From Zestomonas insulae (lineage in GTDB: Bacteria; Pseudomonadota; Gammaproteobacteria; Pseudomonadales; Pseudomonadaceae), in assembly GCF_016901015.1 (NCBI RefSeq), contig NZ_JAFEUP010000004.1, positions 62,001 through 126,000 of the forward strand: 64,000 bases of DNA. Reading direction: 5' to 3'. Below the pieces are notes generated by a model that saw only the letters and a program-made list of their open reading frames with translations, was not told the DNA's origin and did not search any database. The position numbers and the translations under genes were made by a program. Of the stretch, positions 26,400 through 37,648 are shown one piece after another. Numbering within the stretch: position 1 is the first letter of the stretch; every line of letters starts with the position of its first letter.

Positions 26400-26767
26400 A
26401 GATTCTCCCTTGCGCCGAGGAAGTGCTTTTACTCGATTTCGCAACTGCCTGCATTGGCAGAACGGCCGCTCAGCGAGACGTCTAGCCGTCTGCGTGATGG
26501 ATCGCCATCGAGGCGTGTGGGACTGAAGGCTAAGCATAGGTCGACGCTGGTTGGGCGGGACCATGAAGGCTCCGCGGTCCTACACGAGCTGCTTGTTCGG
26601 TTATTGCAAATTGCACGAACAAATCTCCACCAGTCATGCAGCTTGCCCGAAGCGCAGCGGCGAAATTGCAAGTAAGTCATTGATTTGCAAATGAATAACA
26701 AATCTGTCCTAACTGGCACGACAGCTGCTCTGTATTAGCGTTTCCATGCCATCAAGGAGCGAGCACC
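26400..26767. promoter_or_regulatory. Regulatory gap with nested dyads upstream of the DUF3509-type gene
   Basis: No gene is visible in these 368 bases. It contains the inverted repeat TTGTTCG (26593-26599) with CGAACAA (26616-26622), and inside it the perfect dyad TGCAA-A-TTGCA (26605-26615). Further TTGCAA copies lie near 26666 and 26686, the latter inside TCATT-N8-AATGA. The nested dyad is about 90-120 bases upstream of a sigma-54-like promoter, the usual distance for an enhancer-binding-protein site (inference). Confidence 0.55.
26714..26729 (+). promoter_or_regulatory. Predicted sigma-54 (-24/-12) promoter
   Basis: TGGCACG-N4-CTGCT matches the RpoN consensus TGGCACG-N4-TTGCW at all but one position, with GG and GC exactly ten bases apart. 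It lies 38 bases before the ATG of the DUF3509-type gene, leaving a 5' leader of about 27 bases. Confidence 0.7.
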
Positions 26768-27043
26768 ATGCCACTCAACATCCAGGAAATCATTGCGGCT
26801 TTTCCCGAGTTCGACACCACCTGCGAGAAGCGACCGGATGGCTCGCACCTGCTGGTGCTGCGCAAGGACGGTGCGCAAATCAAGCGCGTGCTGCCGTCGC
26901 TGTTGATGAGTGCGCCGCTGCGTACCGAATGGGTGGTCAGCGCGATCCGTCGCGACATTCAGCAGGACGCGGGCGTAACGCCGCTGGTGGCCGGATTGCA
27001 AAGTCAGTCGCATGGTGCGCTGCCTAGCTACGCGCATTGGTAG
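26768..27043 (+). CDS. Small DUF3509-type protein
   Basis: 91 residues, no signal or membrane segment. The pattern FPEFDTTCEKRPDGSHLLVLRKDG followed by a VVSAIRRDI segment matches what I recall of DUF3509 proteins, short and largely restricted to Pseudomonas; the family call is from memory. Function unknown. An AAGGAG ribosome-binding site lies nine bases before the ATG. A sigma-54-like promoter stands directly upstream, which suggests control by nitrogen, motility or stress signals. Confidence 0.75.
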   Translation: MPLNIQEIIAAFPEFDTTCEKRPDGSHLLVLRKDGAQIKRVLPSLLMSAPLRTEWVVSAIRRDIQQDAGVTPLVAGLQSQSHGALPSYAHW

Positions 27044-27184
27044 GGGTGCCGTATCGCCGGCCCCGTCCACAGAGGAGGGGGCTGAGCGAGAGCTGCAAGG
27101 TTTCGCCCTCGAGGTTTCCGGCTCCGTCAAACAAAAGCGCCGGCGGGCTGTCTATCGACTATTCCCTCTATCGAGTTCGCTGAC

Positions 27185-29230
27185 ATGAGTGCTCATCGCT
27201 TTCCGTATGGCAGCGGGCTCATGAGCGAACAGATTCGCCGCCATGACTGGGCCAGCACACCGCTCGGCCCGCTGGACAGCTGGCCGGCGGCGCTGCGTAC
27301 CGCCACGCAATTGGTGATCGCCTCGAAGTTCCCCATGTGCCTGGCGTGGGGGCCGCAGTTGGTGACGATCTATAACGACGCCTTCGCGCCGATCCTAGGC
27401 AGCAAGCAACACGTTCTCGGACGGTCATTCAATAGCGTCTGGAGCGAGGTGTGGGAGCAAATCGGACCAATCGCGGAAGAGGCGCTGAAGGGCCAGGCGA
27501 CGTTCATTGAAGACTTGCCATTGCTGATCAATCGCAACGGTCATGTGGAGGAGACGACCTTCACCTTCTGCTACAGCCCGGTGCGCGACGAGGCCGGCCA
27601 GGTCGTCGGCATGCTCGACACCGTGGTTGAGACCACCGACAAGCACCGCGTCGAGCGGGAGCTGCGTGATCTGGCCAACTCGCTGGAGCGCCAGGTCGCC
27701 GAGCGCACCGCGGATCGCAATCGGCTGTGGCAACTGTCCACCGACATCATGCTGGTCACGCGTCTGGATCACCACATCGTGGCGGCCAACCCGGCCTGGC
27801 ACGAGGTGCTGGGCTGGTGGCCGTCCGAACTCGGTGAGTTGGATCTGCGCAACCTGATCCATCCCGACGACTTGCCCGCGGTGCTGGAGTCCAGCGTGTC
27901 GCTCGAACGTGGCGATCCGCGGCAGGACATCGACTGCCGGATTCGTCACAAGGACGGCAGCTATCGCTGGATCAGCTGGGCGGCGGTGCCCGCCGAAGGC
28001 TTCATCTATTCGGTGGGCCGCGATTTCACTGTGGAGAGAGAGCGTTCCGAAGCGTTGCGGCAAGCCGAAGAACTGCTGCGCCACAGCCAGAAAATGGAAG
28101 CGGTCGGCCAGCTCACCGGTGGATTGGCGCACGACTTCAACAACCTGCTGAGTGGCATTAGTGGCAGTCTGGAGCTGCTGCGCCTGCGCATCGCCCAAGG
28201 GCGTTTCGACGAGCTGGAGCGCTACATCGGCGCGGCGTACGGCGCCGCCTCGCGCGCAGCGATGCTGACCCATCGACTGCTGGCCTTTTCCCGCCGGCAA
28301 ACCCTGGCGCCCAAACCCACCAACGTTAACCGCCTGATCGAGGGCATGGTCGAGCTAATCCGCCGCACCATGGGGCCGATGATCCAGATCGACATCGACG
28401 CTGAACCAGCGTTGTGGACCGCGTTGGTTGACCCCAACCAGCTCGAAAGTGCGCTGCTCAATCTGTGCATCAACGCGCGCGACGCGATGCCCGACGGCGG
28501 GCGCTTCACCATCAAGACCAGCAACGACTGGTTTGATGAGCACCTGGCCAGCGAGCGCGGCATGGAGCCCGGCCCGTATCTCACCCTGTGCATCATCGAT
28601 ACCGGCTCGGGGATGTCGCTGGAAACCATTGCCCGCGCCTTCGACCCGTTCTTCACCACCAAGCCGGCCGGGCAGGGTACCGGCCTGGGCCTCTCCATGG
28701 TGTACGGCTTTGCCCGCCAATCCGGCGGCCAGGTGCATATCGCGTCCGAGCCGGGTGAGGGCACCACGGTGTGCATTTATCTGCCTCGGCATCTCGGTGA
28801 GGAAGAGGCAACGCGCGGCAGCCCTGACCAGGGCAAGGCGCCGAATGCCGAAAACGGCGAGACCATCCTGGTGATCGACGACGAGGAAACCTTGCGCTTG
28901 CTGATGGCCGAGGTGCTCGGTGAGCTGGGGTACCGGGTCATGGAAGCGGCGGACGGCGTCGCAGGCTTGGCGATACTGCAGTCGGCAGCCAAGATCGACC
29001 TGCTGATCACTGACGTCGGCTTGCCCGGCGGACTCAATGGCCGCCAGGTAGCCGATGCCGCGCGCCAGCAACGCCCAGGCCTGCGCGTGCTTTTCGTGAC
29101 TGGCTATGCGGAGAGCGTGGTGTTTGGCAACGAACGCCAGGTGGAAGGCATGGAAGTACTCACCAAACCGTTCACCATCGAGGTCCTCGCGGAGCGCGTG
29201 CGCCGTCTGCTCAAATCGACGGCAGACTGA
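27185..29230 (+). CDS. PAS-containing hybrid sensor histidine kinase
   Basis: 681 residues, no membrane segment, so a soluble sensor. Two PAS-type domains lie at about 20-155 ([15 protein letters not shown] opens the first) and 170-290. HisKA has its phospho-accepting His near residue 316 in [11 protein letters not shown]. The ATPase domain has the N box ([10 protein letters not shown]) and G boxes ([17 protein letters not shown]). A C-terminal receiver has Asp near residue 610 ([11 protein letters not shown]). No separate response regulator is adjacent, so output may pass through the receiver to a remote partner. The start at 27185 has a weak ribosome-binding site but keeps the conserved residues before the first PAS domain. 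Confidence 0.92.
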   Translation: MSAHRFPYGSGLMSEQIRRHDWASTPLGPLDSWPAALRTATQLVIASKFPMCLAWGPQLVTIYNDAFAPILGSKQHVLGRSFNSVWSEVWEQIGPIAEEALKGQATFIEDLPLLINRNGHVEETTFTFCYSPVRDEAGQVVGMLDTVVETTDKHRVERELRDLANSLERQVAERTADRNRLWQLSTDIMLVTRLDHHIVAANPAWHEVLGWWPSELGELDLRNLIHPDDLPAVLESSVSLERGDPRQDIDCRIRHKDGSYRWISWAAVPAEGFIYSVGRDFTVERERSEALRQAEELLRHSQKMEAVGQLTGGLAHDFNNLLSGISGSLELLRLRIAQGRFDELERYIGAAYGAASRAAMLTHRLLAFSRRQTLAPKPTNVNRLIEGMVELIRRTMGPMIQIDIDAEPALWTALVDPNQLESALLNLCINARDAMPDGGRFTIKTSNDWFDEHLASERGMEPGPYLTLCIIDTGSGMSLETIARAFDPFFTTKPAGQGTGLGLSMVYGFARQSGGQVHIASEPGEGTTVCIYLPRHLGEEEATRGSPDQGKAPNAENGETILVIDDEETLRLLMAEVLGELGYRVMEAADGVAGLAILQSAAKIDLLITDVGLPGGLNGRQVADAARQQRPGLRVLFVTGYAESVVFGNERQVEGMEVLTKPFTIEVLAERVRRLLKSTAD

Positions 29231-29249
29231 AGCTACTTCTTTATTGGTA

Positions 29250-29293
29250 GGCGAGCGGGGCGGCAGACAGCTGGCCGGCCCCGCCGCTTCGCC
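29250..29293. terminator. Possible terminator between convergent kinase and amidase genes
   Basis: GCGGGGC (29255-29261) pairs with GCCCCGC (29278-29284), and GGCGA (29250-29254) with TCGCC (29289-29293), leaving a four-base bulge. There is no clear T run, so this is a structural guess. Confidence 0.4.
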
Positions 29294-29295
29294 AA

Positions 29296-31005
29296 TCAGC
29301 CGCGCTGCAGGGGCGGGGTGCGCGGAGGAACCACGCGTTTGCTGCCGGTCGACTCATACGCCGCAGCCAGGCGCAGCAGGGCCGAGTCGTCATAGGCACG
29401 GCCGGCGAACGTCAGTCCCACCGGCATGCCGATGTCTGCCATCAGACCCATCGGTACGGTCACCGTGGGCACACCCAGGTGGCGGATCGCGAGATTGCCG
29501 TTGGCGACCCACACGCCGTTGCTCCAGGCGATGTCCGCAGACTGCGGATTGACGTCGGCGTCAGCGGGACCGACGTCGGCCACCGTCGGGAAAAGCACCG
29601 CGTCGAGGCCCAGTCGATCCATCCACTCTTCGAGGTCGATGCGCCGCGTCTGCTCCAGGCCGCGCAGCCCGTCGGGCAGCGTGGTGATCTGGTCCCATGG
29701 AGTAATGCCGCGCTCGGCCATGCGCACGTACTCATCCATGCCAGCGGCCAGATCGCCTTCGCGATTGGGCAGGGTGCCTGGGTCGTGCGGGAAGATCTTC
29801 GGCCCGTCGACATCGACCAGACGGTGCAGCTTGGGATCACCGTTGGCCTGCAGGAAATCGTCGAAGGCCCAGGCCGACAAGTCCCACAGTTCGTGATGCA
29901 GGAACTCCTTCGACACCAGGCCGCGGGTGAACACCGTGGGCGCACCCGGGCGATCACCCTCGCAGTTCGAGACCAGCGGGAAATCCACCTCGAGCACTTC
30001 GGCGCCGGCGGCTTCCAGTGCCTGGCGAGCCGCTTCCCACAGCTTGATCACCGAGGGGCGGGTGTTGATGCGTTGTCCGGTCGGGCCACCTATTCCCGGC
30101 AGCTCGCTGGTGCCCGCTTCCGGGTCGGCATTGATGAACATGCGTGGAACGCCGAAACGCTTGCCGGCCAGCGCATTACTTTGCGCGGCAAGCTGCAGAT
30201 AGGAGGAGGGGCGTACCGCCGCGACACTGGGGATCGGCACCCAAGGCTGCAGCCGCCACAGATCGCCGCGCTTGTCAGGGTCTTCCGCGACCACCACGTC
30301 GAGTACTTCGAGGAGATCGGACATGGTTCTGGCATAAGGCACGACCACGTCCATGGTCGGCGTCAGCGGCCAGTTGCCGCGCACCGAAATCACCCCACGC
30401 GACGGCGTATAGGCGCACAGACCGTTGTTGGATGCCGGCCCGCGGCCGCTCGACCAGGTCTCCTCGGCCAGGCCGAATGCCGCGAAACTCGCCGCGGTGG
30501 CCGTACCTGCACCGTTCGAGGAGCCAGAAGCGAAGGGCGCGGTGAGGTAAGCGGCGTTGTAGGGACTTTCCGCGCGGCCATACACGCCGCGCTGCATGCC
30601 ACCGTTGGCCATGGGCGGCATATTGGTCTTGCCCAGGCAGATCGCACCCGCGGCGCGCAGGCGTTCGATGGTGAAGGCATCCCGATAGGCAACCAGGTTC
30701 GCAAAGGCAGGACTGCCGGAAGCGGCCGTCAGGCCTTTGACCAGGTAGCTGTCCTTGGCCGTGTAGGGAATCCCATCCAGCGGCCCAAGTGTCTCGCCAT
30801 GCGCGCGGCGGGCGTCGGAAGCCTGGGCTTCCTGGAGCGCATCAGGATTGCGAACGACAACCGCGTTCAGTGCGGTCGGCGTGCCCGGTGGGTCGTAGGC
30901 GTCGATCCTGGCGAGATAAGCCTGAACCAACTCAACCGCAGTCGTCCGCCCGGACTCAAGCGCGCTGCGCAGTTCGCTGATGGAAACCTCGGTGACCTCG
31001 ATCAT
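29296..31005 (-). CDS. Amidase signature family hydrolase
   Basis: 569 residues, cytoplasmic, no signal. The Ser-cisSer-Lys triad is intact: the Lys is in IPYTAKDSY, the cis-Ser in GSSNGAG, and the nucleophile in TWSSGRGPASNNG, with the two Ser 24 residues apart as in FAAH and malonamidase. Family members cleave aliphatic, aryl or fatty acid amides; the substrate here is unknown. It is convergent with the hybrid kinase. Upstream lies a 333-base gap with two similar dyads that may be its operator. Confidence 0.9.
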   Translation of the reverse strand: MIEVTEVSISELRSALESGRTTAVELVQAYLARIDAYDPPGTPTALNAVVVRNPDALQEAQASDARRAHGETLGPLDGIPYTAKDSYLVKGLTAASGSPAFANLVAYRDAFTIERLRAAGAICLGKTNMPPMANGGMQRGVYGRAESPYNAAYLTAPFASGSSNGAGTATAASFAAFGLAEETWSSGRGPASNNGLCAYTPSRGVISVRGNWPLTPTMDVVVPYARTMSDLLEVLDVVVAEDPDKRGDLWRLQPWVPIPSVAAVRPSSYLQLAAQSNALAGKRFGVPRMFINADPEAGTSELPGIGGPTGQRINTRPSVIKLWEAARQALEAAGAEVLEVDFPLVSNCEGDRPGAPTVFTRGLVSKEFLHHELWDLSAWAFDDFLQANGDPKLHRLVDVDGPKIFPHDPGTLPNREGDLAAGMDEYVRMAERGITPWDQITTLPDGLRGLEQTRRIDLEEWMDRLGLDAVLFPTVADVGPADADVNPQSADIAWSNGVWVANGNLAIRHLGVPTVTVPMGLMADIGMPVGLTFAGRAYDDSALLRLAAAYESTGSKRVVPPRTPPLQRG

Positions 31006-31338
31006 GGGGAAATCTCAATATGGGTTTGCAAGTCGGTGTTCGTTGCACTGGAGCAGATGGCCGTATTCCTTAGCGTTCCATTTTGCCTCAGGCAGGAAGC
31101 AAAGGAATGCAGGTGACGATCCGGCAAACGTTGTCGGCATCGAGTTGAAAGGAGGAGTGAAGAAAGTCGCTTGCAGCCTGAGGCAATTTTAGTCTGGCGA
31201 AAGCCGAGGGCTGAATTACGGAGGGCGAACCAAATATACGATTTAACATAATATACATTATGCGAACTTATTGACTGTAGCGTCTGCGGCGAGTATCCCG
31301 AGATTAAGCCAGCAATCAGCTCTCTTGCGCGACTGTCG
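31006..31338 (-). promoter_or_regulatory. Gap upstream of the amidase with paired dyads and an AT-rich box
   Basis: No gene is visible. Two dyads of the form GCCT-N-AGGC stand at 31084-31094 (TGCCTCAGGCA, perfect) and 31176-31184 (GCCTGAGGC, perfect), 91 bases apart centre to centre. Further out is an AT-rich dyad CATAAT-ATAC-ATTATG (31247-31262). Together they look like an operator pair and promoter for the amidase on the minus strand (inference). Confidence 0.5.
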
Positions 31339-32145
31339 TCACTTGGGAAACAGAAAGACCACAACCATCCGCGCGCCCCAGCCTTCAGGTCCGTTATCCG
31401 CATGTTCGGCCCAGTAGCGAACGCCACCACCCACGCTGACCGGTTGCTTACCGAACTTGAGCAATTTGGTGATCTGCGCATTGAGCGGCACGGCCCATTG
31501 TTCGGCCTCCCAGTCATAGGTCGCTTCGCTGTTCAGCGTGTAGGTCCAGGCAGTTGGCGTGGTATAGGCCACGAACGGCTGGATGAAGGTCGCGTCGACC
31601 GGAGCGCGGTTGCCGTCACCGGCATAGTCCCAGAGGTGATTGGCCAGCGCGCCCAGCGTCCATTCACCTTGCTGCTTGAGCACCACGGCCGTGGGACCGG
31701 CAGCCCATTTCTCGGTGCCCAGGCTGTCATCGCTGGCGGTCGGCAACAGAAACGCCGGGCCGACGCCCCAGATGTAGCCGGATTCGCTGGGTGCCTTGGG
31801 CGAGAAAAACAGGCTCTGGGTGATGTCGCCGGTGCCGCTGCGATTGCCCTGATTCGGCACCACCTCGTCCTGATGGATCAGCGGAAGAATGGTTCGGCTG
31901 ATCAGGTTCCAATCCTCGTTCAGGCTGATCGGCACGACCGGCTGGAAGTTCAACTGATAGCGCTTGCCGTGGCCTTGCGGGCCGAGTTTTTCGTCGTAAT
32001 TCAGCTGAAACGGCACGCTGATCAGCGACGCAACTGGATTGCTGAGCTTCTTTGCCAGTTCGGCGTCATCGGCCATCGCGAGATTGCCGTGGAGGCCAAC
32101 CGCAAGCAGCAAGCTGCAGGAAAGTGAAATGTTGGGCCTGGGCAT
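31339..32145 (-). CDS. Predicted outer-membrane transporter / beta-barrel protein
   Basis: 268 residues with a signal peptide (ISLSCSLLLAVGLHGNLAMA). The mature part has repeated amphipathic strands and family-like phrases such as ISVPFQLNYDEKLGPQG, TGDITQSLFFSPK, WGVGPAFLLPTASDD and ending in MVVVFLFPK. This resembles the outer-membrane transporter set often annotated alongside phenol-degradation MetA-like proteins. The ribosome-binding site is weak. It is transcribed toward the amidase, with the operator-like gap between. Confidence 0.75.
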   Translation of the reverse strand: MPRPNISLSCSLLLAVGLHGNLAMADDAELAKKLSNPVASLISVPFQLNYDEKLGPQGHGKRYQLNFQPVVPISLNEDWNLISRTILPLIHQDEVVPNQGNRSGTGDITQSLFFSPKAPSESGYIWGVGPAFLLPTASDDSLGTEKWAAGPTAVVLKQQGEWTLGALANHLWDYAGDGNRAPVDATFIQPFVAYTTPTAWTYTLNSEATYDWEAEQWAVPLNAQITKLLKFGKQPVSVGGGVRYWAEHADNGPEGWGARMVVVFLFPK

Positions 32146-32309
32146 GCTGGGCTACCGATGTGAGGATCCCTGCAAGTATCACATCGCTCGTTTTTGCCCT
32201 TAGTCGAGTTCGGAGTAAGCCGCTCTGGTGGCCGCGACGAAATACCTAAAACTGTTCGCCCATTTCGAAGCTCTTACCTGCAAGGCATCTCGTCCTTGAG
32301 GTAGCAGCC

Positions 32310-32477
32310 ATGAGTCATCTGTCGCACTACGACGTACCACCACCCTACTCTGCCGATTTGTTCGCCAGCGAGCCGGGGCTTCTGCCCGGCGAACCCGCCG
32401 AGGACGAAGTTGTGGAGAATTGCGAAGCTACTGAGGAACTGCGCGCCAAACTGGCCATTCGCGACTTGTTCGACTGA
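32310..32477 (+). CDS. Possible small acidic protein of 55 residues
   Basis: An ATG at 32310 follows GAGGTAGCAGCC, a usable ribosome-binding site. The frame runs 55 codons to TGA at 32475-32477. The product is acidic and proline-rich at the start (MSHLSHYDVPPPYSADLF) and helical at the end (TEELRAKLAIRDLF), with no signal or membrane segment. I do not recognise it. It stands alone on the plus strand between two minus-strand outer-membrane protein genes. An imperfect hairpin (about 32490-32514) follows. Coding status is plausible but unproven. Confidence 0.5.
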   Translation: MSHLSHYDVPPPYSADLFASEPGLLPGEPAEDEVVENCEATEELRAKLAIRDLFD

Positions 32478-32533
32478 TACGCCGAAACACCGCTCACTCG
32501 ATAGTCGAGAGCGGCGTGATGTATACGTGGAGT

Positions 32534-32559
32534 AACGCCCCGGCGCTGGCCGGGGCGTT
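32534..32559. terminator. GC-rich hairpin downstream of the autotransporter
   Basis: AACGCCCCGG (32534-32543) pairs perfectly with CCGGGGCGTT (32550-32559). It starts 8 bases after the autotransporter stop on the minus strand. A T run is lacking, so termination would be inefficient. Confidence 0.5.
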
Positions 32560-32566
32560 GTGTGGC

Positions 32567-35179
<2,613 letters not shown>

Positions 35180-35606
35180 GTTTCACCTCCTTGCGCCGCC
35201 GCTTCGCTGAAGGGCGGAGCTGAGCCAACGGGCGTGACGGCACGAGGAGATGAAGCGCGGCAGACGCGGGCTGCCGATGCCGATCCGCAGTCGTTGGACG
35301 ATGGGGCCTGGGTATGCCAGGCGCGATGAATGCGCAGCTGGGCCGCGCCGCTCCGGAGCCTTCGAGAGGCGACGGGGTGCGGGGCGGATTCTGGGAGGTG
35401 ACTGCGGGATGGCGCTTGATATAGGTCAGGTGCGGTCTGCGCCGCTCGGCTTAGAACCGAAAATTCCTTCCCTTCTTGATTGAAGGCAGGTGGCGGGGCT
35501 TAAGCGCCCCGCCGCTGCTGAGTGGTCGCTAGTTGGTCCGCGCATTCATGCATGCGGAGAATGCCAATCAGGTCAGGACGAGCTGCCTCGCTCGCCCTCT
35601 CGGGTC
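35180..35606. other. 427-base gap between autotransporter and acyl-CoA synthetase genes
   Basis: I see no convincing gene. The part next to 35179 carries the autotransporter leader. A hairpin GGCGGGGC (35492-35499) with GCCCCGCC (35506-35513) lies about 95 bases past the synthetase stop on the minus strand, without a T run. A 77-codon open frame at 35250-35483 has a composition unlike a protein and was not called. Confidence 0.5.
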
Positions 35607-37520
35607 TCAGCCGCGCTCCCGCGGTGGCTGGCTGTAGCAGCCCTCACGCTCGAACAGCTCACGCAGCTCGTCCAGCACCGTCGCGTCCTCGATGGTCGCC
35701 GGAATCGGCACCTGCGGAGTCAGTGCCAGCGCACGAATGGTCTTGCGCAGGATCTTGCCCGAGCGGGTCTTCGGCAGGCGTTTGAGCACATGCACGCGGC
35801 GCAACGACGCCACCGCACCGACCGCTTCGCGCACGCTCTGCACCAGTTCGGCCTGCAGCGTTTGCGGGTCGATGGCCGCGCCCTGCTTGAGTACCACGAA
35901 GCCGACCGGCATCTCGCCCTTGAGCGCATCGTCGAGTCCCACCACAGCACATTCGGCCACCGCCGGATGGGTGCCGAGCACTTCTTCCAGCGCGCCGCTG
36001 GACAGCCGATGGCCAGCGACGTTGATGACGTCATCGATGCGGCCCATGACGAACACATAGCCGTCCTGATCGCGGTAACCGCCATCGCCGGACAGGTAGT
36101 AGCCCGGAAAGGTCGACAGGTAGCTGTCGACGTAGCGCGCGTCGTCCTGCCACAGGGTCAGCAGCGTGCCCGGCGGCAGCGGCAGCTTGATGACGATGTT
36201 GCCGGCTTGCTCGGTGGCGCAGGGCTGGCCCTGGTCGTCGAGGACCTCCAGCTGGAAACCGGGCACCGGCAGCGTGGCCGAGCCGGACCTGGTCGGATAA
36301 GCCGTCAGCCCGAGTGGGTTGGCGACGATCGGCCAGCCGGTTTCGGTCTGCCACCAGTGGTCGACAACCGGGCATGGCAGGAAGCTGTGCAGCCATTGAT
36401 AGGTCGAGGGATCGAGCCGCTCGCCGGCGACGTAAACCGCCTTCAGGCAGGACAGATCATGGGCCGCGGCCAGCTTCAGGTCGGGGTCTTCGCGGCGAAT
36501 CGCGCGGAACGCGGTGGGGGCGGTGAAGAACACCTTGACCCGGTGCTCGCCGATCACCCGCCAGAACGCGCCGGCGTCCGGCGTGTTGACCGGTTTGCCC
36601 TCGTACAGCAGCGTGGTGCAGCCGCGCAGCAACGGTGCGTAGACGATGTAGGAGTGGCCAACCACCCAGCCGATATCGGATGCGGCCCAGAACACCTCCC
36701 CCGGCTGCGCGTCGAACACCGCGCTCATGCTGAAGTTCAGCGCCACCGCATGACCGCCGTTGTCACGCACCACACCCTTGGGTTTGCCGGTGGTGCCCGA
36801 GGTGTAGAGGATGTACAGCGGATCGGTCGCCGCCACAGCCACCGGCGCCACGCTGGGCGCGGCTTGCATCAGGCTGTCCCAGTCGTGGTCGCGACCGACT
36901 TGAAGGTCGGCTTCACACTGCGCGCGCGCCACCAGCACCACCTGTTGTGGCGGTGTCTTGGCCAGGCTCAGCGCCTTGTCCACCAGTGGCTTGTACGGCA
37001 GCACGCGGCCGACCTCGATGCCGCAGCTGGCGGTCACCAGCAGCTTGGGCTTGGCATCGTCGATGCGCACGGCCAGCTCGGCGGCGGAGAAACCGCCGAA
37101 CACCACCGAATGAATGACGCCGAGCCGCGCGCAGGCCAGCATCGCGGTCAGCGCCTGGGGGATCATCGGCATGTAGATGATCACCCGGTCGCCCTGCCCC
37201 ACGCCCAGCTCGCGCAACATGCCGGCGCAGCGCGCGACCTGCTCCTGCAGTTCGGCGTAACTGATCTTCTGCTGCACGCCGGTCACCGGCGAGTCGTAGA
37301 TGATGGCGGTCTGTGCGCCACGTCCCTGTTCGACATGCGCGTCGACCGCCAGGTAGCAGGTGTTCAGCTGGCCGTTGGCGAACCAGCGCTGGTGGCCCTG
37401 CGCATCGCGCTGGAGGATCGCGGTTGGCGTGCGGTACCAGATCAGTTGCGCGGCCTGCTCGGCCCAGAAACTTTCAGGATCGTTGCAGGCAGCGGCGTAA
37501 GCCTGCTCGTAGGGATTCAT
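35607..37520 (-). CDS. prpE: Propionyl-CoA/short-chain acyl-CoA synthetase (PrpE-like)
   Basis: About 637 residues of the AMP-forming acyl-CoA synthetase superfamily, ACS-like with the N-terminal extension (AYAAACNDPESFWAEQA). The ATP motif is LYTSGTTGKPKGV, the core motif VDHWWQTETGWP, the hinge YYLSGDGGYRDQDGY, and the acetylatable lysine lies in RSGKILRK. Relatives activate propionate or other short acids to CoA thioesters. I chose the ATG at 37520 because GAGGAG lies eight bases upstream. The racemase gene upstream, on the same strand across a 128-base gap, suggests use in branched-chain acid or propionate metabolism. The exact substrate is not readable, so the symbol is tentative. Confidence 0.82.
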   Translation of the reverse strand: MNPYEQAYAAACNDPESFWAEQAAQLIWYRTPTAILQRDAQGHQRWFANGQLNTCYLAVDAHVEQGRGAQTAIIYDSPVTGVQQKISYAELQEQVARCAGMLRELGVGQGDRVIIYMPMIPQALTAMLACARLGVIHSVVFGGFSAAELAVRIDDAKPKLLVTASCGIEVGRVLPYKPLVDKALSLAKTPPQQVVLVARAQCEADLQVGRDHDWDSLMQAAPSVAPVAVAATDPLYILYTSGTTGKPKGVVRDNGGHAVALNFSMSAVFDAQPGEVFWAASDIGWVVGHSYIVYAPLLRGCTTLLYEGKPVNTPDAGAFWRVIGEHRVKVFFTAPTAFRAIRREDPDLKLAAAHDLSCLKAVYVAGERLDPSTYQWLHSFLPCPVVDHWWQTETGWPIVANPLGLTAYPTRSGSATLPVPGFQLEVLDDQGQPCATEQAGNIVIKLPLPPGTLLTLWQDDARYVDSYLSTFPGYYLSGDGGYRDQDGYVFVMGRIDDVINVAGHRLSSGALEEVLGTHPAVAECAVVGLDDALKGEMPVGFVVLKQGAAIDPQTLQAELVQSVREAVGAVASLRRVHVLKRLPKTRSGKILRKTIRALALTPQVPIPATIEDATVLDELRELFEREGCYSQPPRERG

Positions 37521-37648
37521 GCGGATCACTCCTCATCGGAACTGACACAGTCCTGTCGATGAGTTGAGCGTAGCGCTCGGCCGCAGCGCGCACCGCCCGC
37601 CGCGTCGCCGGACAGCTGACGCGGATGGGCGGTTAGCGGGCGCCTGGA

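Noticed and set aside
35250..35483. A 77-codon plus-strand frame in the gap after the autotransporter
   Set aside because: Composition is dominated by Arg and Gly, the Shine-Dalgarno-like GAGG is only two bases from the ATG, and no domain is visible.
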